In this document: positions 58,743 to 64,000 of the stretch, one piece after another
Position numbering within the stretch: the stretch's first letter is position 1
Layout of the letters: each line of letters opens with the position of its first letter
DNA from: an uncultured Oscillospiraceae bacterium
GTDB lineage: Bacteria; Bacillota; Clostridia; Oscillospirales; Oscillospiraceae
NCBI GenBank assembly: GCA_934636655.1
Contig: CAKUAS010000010.1
Span: forward strand, 10,874 to 74,873
Direction of reading: 5' to 3'
DNA: 64,000 nt
Program-made: the position numbers and the translations under genes
Notes under the pieces: model-generated
Told to the model about the DNA's origin: nothing
Databases searched by the model: none
What the model saw: the letters and a program-made list of their open reading frames with translations, nothing else

Positions 58743-60773
58743 TCACTTGCTGACGATCTTATAATATGTGTTCGATGTCTTCTTGTACACGAGGGCGTAC
58801 AGCAGGGCGAAGACGAAAAAGCTTATGACCGTCGTCCGAATAAGGAAGCCCGTGTTGTAGAAGCTGAACATGTAAAGTATCTTGCGGATAAACGGGAAGG
58901 CGAAGGCCAGGTGCAGTCCGGCGAACAGCAGCGGAAGGAAGAACACCGTCAGAAGCTGAGAGTTTATGCTGCGTCGTATCTCGGGCTTTGTCATGCCGAC
59001 CTTCTGCATGATCTCGAACCTCTGCGCATCCTCATAGCCCTCGGAAAGCTGCTTGTAGTAGATGATGAGCACCGCCGCACAGCTGAACACGAGGCTGAGT
59101 GTAACTCCGAGGAAGAACAGTCCGCCATAGACTGCGGCAAAGTCGGCGTACTCGGCAGCCCGCGATTCGTAGGACAGGTACTGCCAGCCGCCGCTGCCGT
59201 CCTTGTCGGAAAATCCGCCGTTTTCCGAGGCCGCGGCAATCATATTGCAGACCTTGTCCTGCTCCTCAAGCTCATCCGAGCAGTCAAAGTCGTAGATCCA
59301 TTTTAAGCGGACAACGTATTCTCCCGCGCCGTCAACAAGCCGCTCGGCGGTCTTGTCAAAATCGGAAACGACAAGCGTTATCGTGGGGCTTATTTCAGCG
59401 ACGCTGCCGTCGGCAAGGGGCATGGCGTCAAGAGTCTTCTTCACGGTGAAGGTCTCGACGCTCCCGAGGGATATGGTTTTGAGACCGTAATCCGTCCGCA
59501 GCGCGTGCAGGAGCACCTCGTTCTCGGCAAGCGTTTCGCCTTTGCCGCTTATCCTGTTGTAGTCGGACAGCGAAACTATGCGCAGGTTTGCGATTTTTCC
59601 GTAATCGCTTATGTTGCTGCTGCCGGTAAAGCGCTCGGAGATGTCGAAAACGCCGTTTTCAAAGCCTCCGGACATACTGAGCTGCCGGAAATCGAGGATG
59701 CTTTTCCGCTCCGTATCTCCGAGAGCGGCGACGAGCTTATCGCGCAGAGCATCAGCCTTTTCCTCCGTCAGGGATGTACTTGCGTCATAGCCGAAGGTGA
59801 CGTTGATATCACGCGGATAGCGAGCGTTGACGGAGTCGACCATGCCGAAGTACAGGCAGCAGGTGGAGGATATCGTGACCAGCACCATCGTTGCGAGGAT
59901 GCAGATCGACGCAAGCCCCGCGCCGTTGCGCTTCATGCGGTAGGCCATCGAGGAAACGGAGACGAAGTGCCGGGGCGTGTAGTAATAGCGCTTGTTTTTC
60001 TGAAGAATTTTGCACAGCAGGACGCTGCCCGATATGAAAACGAGATAAGTGCCGACGATGACCACGATGACGGCGATGAAGAAGATCGTGAGCGCCTGCA
60101 GGGGCTCCTTTATGCTGACGGCAAGGATGTAGGCCGCGGAGAGCAGGATAATGCCCGCTGTGCCAAGCACGGGATTTGCCTTGACGGGCTTTTCGCCGTA
60201 GCTTTCGCTGTGCACGAGCTCGACCGCCGTGCTGCGGTGCAGCTTAATGAGGCTACTGATGTAGATCAGCGCGAAAATGCCGCCGAAGTACAGGAGCATA
60301 TATTTGATGGCGGGAAGCGATATGTGCAGCGAATAATCCGCCGTGCCGCCGAGCATGTGCAGAAATATCATTTCCGCGAGCTTTGAAAGCAGCGCTCCGA
60401 TAAATATGCCGCCGATAAGCGACAGCAGCGCAGTCAGCAGAGTCTCCCACGCGAGGATGCGCGAGATGTTGTGCTTGTTCATGCCCAAGATGCTGTAAAG
60501 GCCGAATTCCTTGTATCTGCGGCGCACGAGGAAGCTGTTGCAGTAAAACAGGAACAGCAGCGCGAACGCGACGATGACGAATACGCCGAACGACAGCGTC
60601 GACTGTGCCGTCGTGCCTCCGCGCATACCGTCCAAAAGGTCGCCCGACGCGAGATAGAACATGATGTAGAACACGGCCGCCGTTCCGGCCGAGGCGAGGA
60701 TATACGGGACGAACAGCCGCTTGTTTTTCCTGATGCCGCTCCACGCGAGACGGGGATAGAAACCGAGCTTCAT
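58743..60773 (-). CDS. BceB-like ABC transporter permease
   Basis: A 676-residue FtsX-type permease with ten TM helices and a large outer domain between helices 7 and 8 (~residues 300-530, 'SNISDYGKIANLRIVSLSDYNRISG'). This layout is that of the BceB/VraG permeases that protect Firmicutes from cell-wall peptide antibiotics. The start overlaps the ATPase stop by 4 bases (ATGA). No BceRS-type sensor kinase is next to it. The likely role is peptide antibiotic detoxification, but some relatives export other lipid-linked molecules. Confidence 0.9.
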   Translation of the reverse strand: MKLGFYPRLAWSGIRKNKRLFVPYILASAGTAAVFYIMFYLASGDLLDGMRGGTTAQSTLSFGVFVIVAFALLFLFYCNSFLVRRRYKEFGLYSILGMNKHNISRILAWETLLTALLSLIGGIFIGALLSKLAEMIFLHMLGGTADYSLHISLPAIKYMLLYFGGIFALIYISSLIKLHRSTAVELVHSESYGEKPVKANPVLGTAGIILLSAAYILAVSIKEPLQALTIFFIAVIVVIVGTYLVFISGSVLLCKILQKNKRYYYTPRHFVSVSSMAYRMKRNGAGLASICILATMVLVTISSTCCLYFGMVDSVNARYPRDINVTFGYDASTSLTEEKADALRDKLVAALGDTERKSILDFRQLSMSGGFENGVFDISERFTGSSNISDYGKIANLRIVSLSDYNRISGKGETLAENEVLLHALRTDYGLKTISLGSVETFTVKKTLDAMPLADGSVAEISPTITLVVSDFDKTAERLVDGAGEYVVRLKWIYDFDCSDELEEQDKVCNMIAAASENGGFSDKDGSGGWQYLSYESRAAEYADFAAVYGGLFFLGVTLSLVFSCAAVLIIYYKQLSEGYEDAQRFEIMQKVGMTKPEIRRSINSQLLTVFFLPLLFAGLHLAFAFPFIRKILYMFSFYNTGFLIRTTVISFFVFALLYALVYKKTSNTYYKIVSK

Positions 60774-61534
60774 TTCACTTCACCGCCCGACGCAAGAATA
60801 GTCAGGGTGTCCGAGATCTTCTGGTAAAGCTGCTGATCGGAGCATTCGCCGCGATAGATCTGGTGGAACACCTCGCCGTCCTTTATAAACAGGATGCGCT
60901 GCGCGTGGGACGCAGCCTTAACAGAGTGCGTGACCATGAGGATGGTCTGCCCCTTTTTGTTTATCTGCTCGAACAGACCGAGAAGCTCGTCGGTAGACTT
61001 CGAGTCAAGCGCGCCCGTCGGCTCGTCGGCAAGTATCAGGCGCGGATTTGTGATAAGCGCTCTTGCGACGGCTGCACGCTGTTTCTGGCCGCCGGACACC
61101 TCGTAGGGATACTTTTTCAGCAGCGGCGTGAGGCCAAGGTCCTTAGCTATCGGCAGCAGGCGCGCGCTCATCTCGTCGTAGCTCTTGCCCGCAAGCACCA
61201 GCGGCAGGAGGATATTGTCCTGAATCGTGAAGGTGTCAAGCAGGTTAAACTCCTGGAACACGAAGCCGAGATTGTCGCGGCGGAAGGTCGCAACGTCGCT
61301 CTCCTTTATCTTGCCGAGATCCCTGCCGTCGAGAATGACCGTGCCGCCCGTGGGCTTGTCCAGCGCGGCCAGCAGATTCAAAAGCGTCGTCTTGCCTGAG
61401 CCCGATTCGCCCATGATGGCGACGTACTCGCCCTCCTCGACGCTGAAGTTTACGCTTTTGAGCGCCTCGACCTGATTTCCACCGAAGCGCGTACTGTATA
61501 CTTTTCTGAGATTTTCAACTTTCAAAATACTCAT
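60770..61534 (-). CDS. ABC transporter ATPase (BceA/LolD-like)
   Basis: A 254-residue ATPase. ATG 61534 follows GGAGG by 8 bases; in-frame starts further up have no ribosome site. Walker A 'GESGSGKTTLLN', signature 'VSGGQKQRAAVARAL', Walker B 'LILADEPTGALD' and 'VTHSVKAA' are present. It drives the BceB-like permease. The pair forms one operon with overlapping genes. Confidence 0.93.
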   Translation of the reverse strand: MSILKVENLRKVYSTRFGGNQVEALKSVNFSVEEGEYVAIMGESGSGKTTLLNLLAALDKPTGGTVILDGRDLGKIKESDVATFRRDNLGFVFQEFNLLDTFTIQDNILLPLVLAGKSYDEMSARLLPIAKDLGLTPLLKKYPYEVSGGQKQRAAVARALITNPRLILADEPTGALDSKSTDELLGLFEQINKKGQTILMVTHSVKAASHAQRILFIKDGEVFHQIYRGECSDQQLYQKISDTLTILASGGEVK

Positions 61535-61640
61535 TGCTTTTACCTCCATCCGATTTACACGCTTATTGTACACCACAAATTATTCGGAAACCATCGTTTG
61601 GGCTTACATTTTCGCCGTAACTCCTTACATTCATGTCACA

Positions 61641-61773
61641 TTTTTAGATCGCACGAACGCACCTGCGGATATGCTTATTGCTGTAGCCCGGTGTCAAAAA
61701 TGCCGGCAAAACCGTTACAGCGGGCATCAAGAGATAAATGTCTCCGTAATTGTCCCGATCTGCCTCTAAAAAT
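61641..61773. repeat. Palindromic element, copy I (~133 bp, short form)
   Basis: Left end TTTTTAGATCGCACGAACGC, right end GATCTGCCTCTAAAAA. The core GCCCGGTGTCAAAAATGCCGG and GCAAAACCGTTACAG are present. Both ends match, and the interior is shorter than in the ~200-bp copies. It lies between the divergent exporter and sigma genes. Confidence 0.75.
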
Positions 61774-61838
61774 GTGTGGGATTTTGGAACGCTGCGTGTA
61801 TAATGGGGTGAGAGAACAAATTTGGGGGAGGTGGAGCC

Positions 61839-62384
61839 GTGGACGACCGCGAGATAATGCAGCTCATCGCTCGCAGCGATGAGCGCGGCATGCCGGAGCT
61901 GCAAAAGCACTACGGTCCGCTTTTGCGCTATGTCGCCGCGCCGATACTGCGCGACGACGCGGCAGTTTCCGACTGTGTTTCGGATGTGTATCTGCGTGTG
62001 CTCGAAAAGGCCGGGCAATTTGATCCCGAGCGCGGCAGTCTCAGCGCGTGGCTTACGGCTATCACCCGAAACACTGCTCTGAACATTGCCCGCCGCGGAA
62101 AAAGCGAGGGCGGTCACGAGCTTCGCGAAGACACGCCCGATCCTGCGCCCACACCGGAGGAGCGGCTTCTGCTGGCCGAACGGAGAAACGCGCTCGCAAA
62201 GGCACTCAAAGCGCTCAGCTATTCGGACAGAGCGCTGTTTTACCGAAAATATTACTACATGCAGCCGATGAGCCAGATCGCCGCCGAGCTCGGCATGACT
62301 GAGCGCGCGGCCGAGGGCCGGCTGTACCGCATAAGGAAAAAGCTCAGAGACTATTTGGGAGGTGAGGGCTATGGCAGACAATGA
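61839..62384 (+). CDS. ECF-type RNA polymerase sigma factor
   Basis: A 181-residue sigma-70 family protein starting at GTG 61839 (GGGGGAGG upstream). Region 2 is ~20-85 ('AVSDCVSDVYLRVLEKAGQFDPERGSLSAWLTAITRNTALNI') and region 4 ~120-172 ('LKALSYSDRALFYRKYYYMQPMSQIAAELGMTERAAEGRLYRIRKKL'). It lacks region 3, as in ECF factors. A TATAAT stands at 61799-61804. The next gene overlaps its end by 14 bases and is probably the anti-sigma factor. Confidence 0.9.
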   Translation: MDDREIMQLIARSDERGMPELQKHYGPLLRYVAAPILRDDAAVSDCVSDVYLRVLEKAGQFDPERGSLSAWLTAITRNTALNIARRGKSEGGHELREDTPDPAPTPEERLLLAERRNALAKALKALSYSDRALFYRKYYYMQPMSQIAAELGMTERAAEGRLYRIRKKLRDYLGGEGYGRQ

Positions 62385-63831
62385 ATTTGACGGGCTCGAC
62401 CGCCTGATAGAGGATAGCCTCGACAATCTTCCGCCCGATGACATCGTCGACCACGTTTCCGCCGGAAAAACAGCCTTTGACCTTATCATTGCAGGACTTG
62501 CGCTGAGCACTATAACGCTCAATTTCCTTGCGCTCAACTATATCTTGCCGATGATCGGCATAGTGCTTTTGCTGCTGGGTCTTCGCCGTCTGCGCGGCGA
62601 GAATGACTGGTTTATGGTCTGCTTCGTTATCTCCGCCGTGCGCTGCGTCTCCGTCGCGGCACAGTGCATCGTTTCGTCGACGATCTACAACGACATATTC
62701 ACAAATTCGGGCGCGGCAGACGCCACGGGCTGGGTAAACATCGCTCTCGTGTTCGCGCTTATCATATGCCTGCGCCGCGGCATACTTGCAACGCAGCGGC
62801 GCGCTCAGCTCGAGCCGCACGCCGGCGGAGCGACGGCGCTTATCATATGGTACGCCGTCGTGTGCGCGCTGGCGCTTGCAAGCTTCGACGGGATGATCCT
62901 CGTTATAGGTCTTATCATCGGCTTTATACTCATTCTTCGCAGCCTTGCAAGGCTCGCGCGTGAGCTCATTGATGCAAGCTACGCCGTAAGATCCGCACCC
63001 GTGCGCATATCCGACAGGGCGTTGTGTGTTTCGATATTCGCTCTCGTCATCGCGGGCGTGATCTGCGGATACGCGTTTTTCCGGCAGCTGCCGATGCAGT
63101 GGCAGCCCGAACAGGAAACACAGACTTCCGAGCTGCGCCGAGAGCTTTTGAACGCCGGTTATCCGGAAGCTGCACTGCGCGACCTCAGTGACGAGGACAT
63201 TGCGCTGTGCGAAGGCTTTGCCGCGGTAAGCTCCGATACGGAAACACAGGAGCTTGACAAACAGCAGGGCGGCGGCAAGCTCACATTTACGACAGTCGCG
63301 GTGAAGCTCGACAGGGATGGCGAGCACTGGCGCATATTCACGCATTTTGAATGGTCGGGCGCGGACTTCCGCGGCACGGAACTTATACGCATTATACCGG
63401 GTTATATGCGCGACGGCGCGCGGCTCGGCTGGGGTCCCGACGGAGAGATAACAGGCAGACTGCTGTACGACACAGACGGCAGAACCGTGACCGCGCCGTA
63501 TTACTCGCTCATCGACTCCCACTCGAGCTACACCGACCCGTTCTTCGGAACGACAGAGTCGCTCGGCATTCTCGGCAGCTTCTCCATGCCCTCGCAGTCC
63601 GAGCATCAGCGCGGCTACGTCGCCTACGGCACTGCGATACCGGCAAGCGCGCTTGACTACAGCACTGAGGAGTACGACGGCTTTGCCCTCACCTCCGTCG
63701 CCGGCTTCACGCATCAGTATAATATATGGCAATTCCCCGTGAAGACCGCCGAATCCGTCGTCCGTTCCGGATCTATAAGCTTCAGCGAATGCTTCGCAAA
63801 TCTCTGGTCTATCTTTTCAGAAACGAATTGA
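62371..63831 (+). CDS. Membrane protein coupled to ECF sigma factor, putative anti-sigma
   Basis: A 486-residue protein. ATG 62371 follows GGGAGGTGAGGG by 4-8 bases and overlaps the sigma gene by 14. The first ~45 residues are acidic and helical, a plausible sigma-binding domain. About four or five TM helices follow (~45-215). After a further helix at ~220-240 there is an outer domain of ~240 residues. No zinc (HxxxCxxC) motif is seen. The overlap and layout suggest an anti-sigma or sensor function. The final residues FSETN and the stop come from repeat element J. Confidence 0.72.
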   Translation: MADNEFDGLDRLIEDSLDNLPPDDIVDHVSAGKTAFDLIIAGLALSTITLNFLALNYILPMIGIVLLLLGLRRLRGENDWFMVCFVISAVRCVSVAAQCIVSSTIYNDIFTNSGAADATGWVNIALVFALIICLRRGILATQRRAQLEPHAGGATALIIWYAVVCALALASFDGMILVIGLIIGFILILRSLARLARELIDASYAVRSAPVRISDRALCVSIFALVIAGVICGYAFFRQLPMQWQPEQETQTSELRRELLNAGYPEAALRDLSDEDIALCEGFAAVSSDTETQELDKQQGGGKLTFTTVAVKLDRDGEHWRIFTHFEWSGADFRGTELIRIIPGYMRDGARLGWGPDGEITGRLLYDTDGRTVTAPYYSLIDSHSSYTDPFFGTTESLGILGSFSMPSQSEHQRGYVAYGTAIPASALDYSTEEYDGFALTSVAGFTHQYNIWQFPVKTAESVVRSGSISFSECFANLWSIFSETN

Positions 63832-63905
63832 TGCAGCACCTACGGATACAGTAATCGCTGTCGCCCGGTTCGAAACATTGGTGGAGGCCATAAGATTTTG
63901 TGCGG
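63814..63905. repeat. Palindromic element, copy J (partial)
   Basis: Left end TTTTCAGAAACGAATTGATGC, then GGATACAGTAATCGCTG and GCCCGGTTCGAAA. The right end is not visible before the window ends. It supplies the end of the anti-sigma-like gene. Confidence 0.6.
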
Positions 63906-64000
63906 CGGGAGGCTGCTGACAAAAAGCGAATTGTCAAACTAAGTGCAACAGGAAGAGAGTTCAAAGTCCCACAAATCCTGAGCAGAACGGAAATTAAGAA

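Noticed and set aside
58553..58753. Small open frame in the gap between lipase and permease
   Set aside because: No ribosome site, and it runs through a terminator hairpin into the permease gene's 3' end.
1..64000. CRISPR array
   Set aside because: No regularly spaced direct repeats with unique spacers were seen; the repeated sequences are terminators or palindromic elements.

Overview
The window looks like chromosome of a GC-rich anaerobic member of the Clostridia, most like gut Oscillospirales/Ruminococcaceae. The signs are a clostridial 2[4Fe-4S] ferredoxin, ClpC and BceAB-like proteins, an L-box (lysine) riboswitch, a VanW protein, SLH repeats (a Gram-positive surface), a Gly-Arg-His-Gln-Lys tRNA cluster and GGAGG ribosome sites with some GTG/TTG starts. 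This is inference from gene content; no rRNA is present.

Region 1 (1-13.9 kb): the late, contractile-tail half of a P2/Mu-like prophage, all on the plus strand and tightly coupled. In order it has tail sheath, tube, an assembly chaperone with a clear -1 frameshift signal, tape measure, the X-D-V-U-W-J-I baseplate set, tail fibre, a C-type-lectin-like receptor binder resembling a diversity-generating-retroelement target, small accessory ORFs, CHAP endolysin, holin and a terminator. Capsid, terminase and integrase would lie to the left of the window.

Region 2 (13.9-16.0 kb): an AT-rich two-gene cassette, an RloA/AAA15-type ATPase translationally coupled to a HEPN-type putative RNase. It has its own promoter-like region and sits where phages carry morons; it is the best candidate for a new anti-phage module. 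Region 3 (16.2-16.7 kb): five tRNA genes on the minus strand under one near-consensus promoter. The 3' end of tRNA-Lys faces the prophage and has an acceptor-stem mismatch, so it is a plausible attachment site.

Region 4 (16.9-64 kb): ordinary chromosome. It holds two large paralogous FAD/Fe-S oxidoreductases around a GntR regulator, with hypA; a lysine-riboswitch-controlled NhaC-type transporter; a minus-strand run htpG - hemW - vanW-like - metG - small Nif11-like protein; a CDF metal transporter; an MMPL transporter with a coiled-coil partner; alanine racemase; an M-domain-less ClpC/ClpA-type ATPase; ferredoxin; GDPD; a ClC-type antiporter; XRE-controlled membrane genes; the full pstSCAB-phoU phosphate operon; an XRE/DUF3169-like pair; an SLH-anchored lipase; a BceAB-like ABC exporter; and an ECF sigma factor with its putative anti-sigma protein.

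Two repeat families stand out in region 4. A ~130-240 bp near-palindromic element is present in ten full or partial copies between 24 and 64 kb and none in the prophage. Its terminal repeats contain stop codons, and seven genes end inside them. A conserved terminator hairpin with the core GAGTGCAGA occurs six times.
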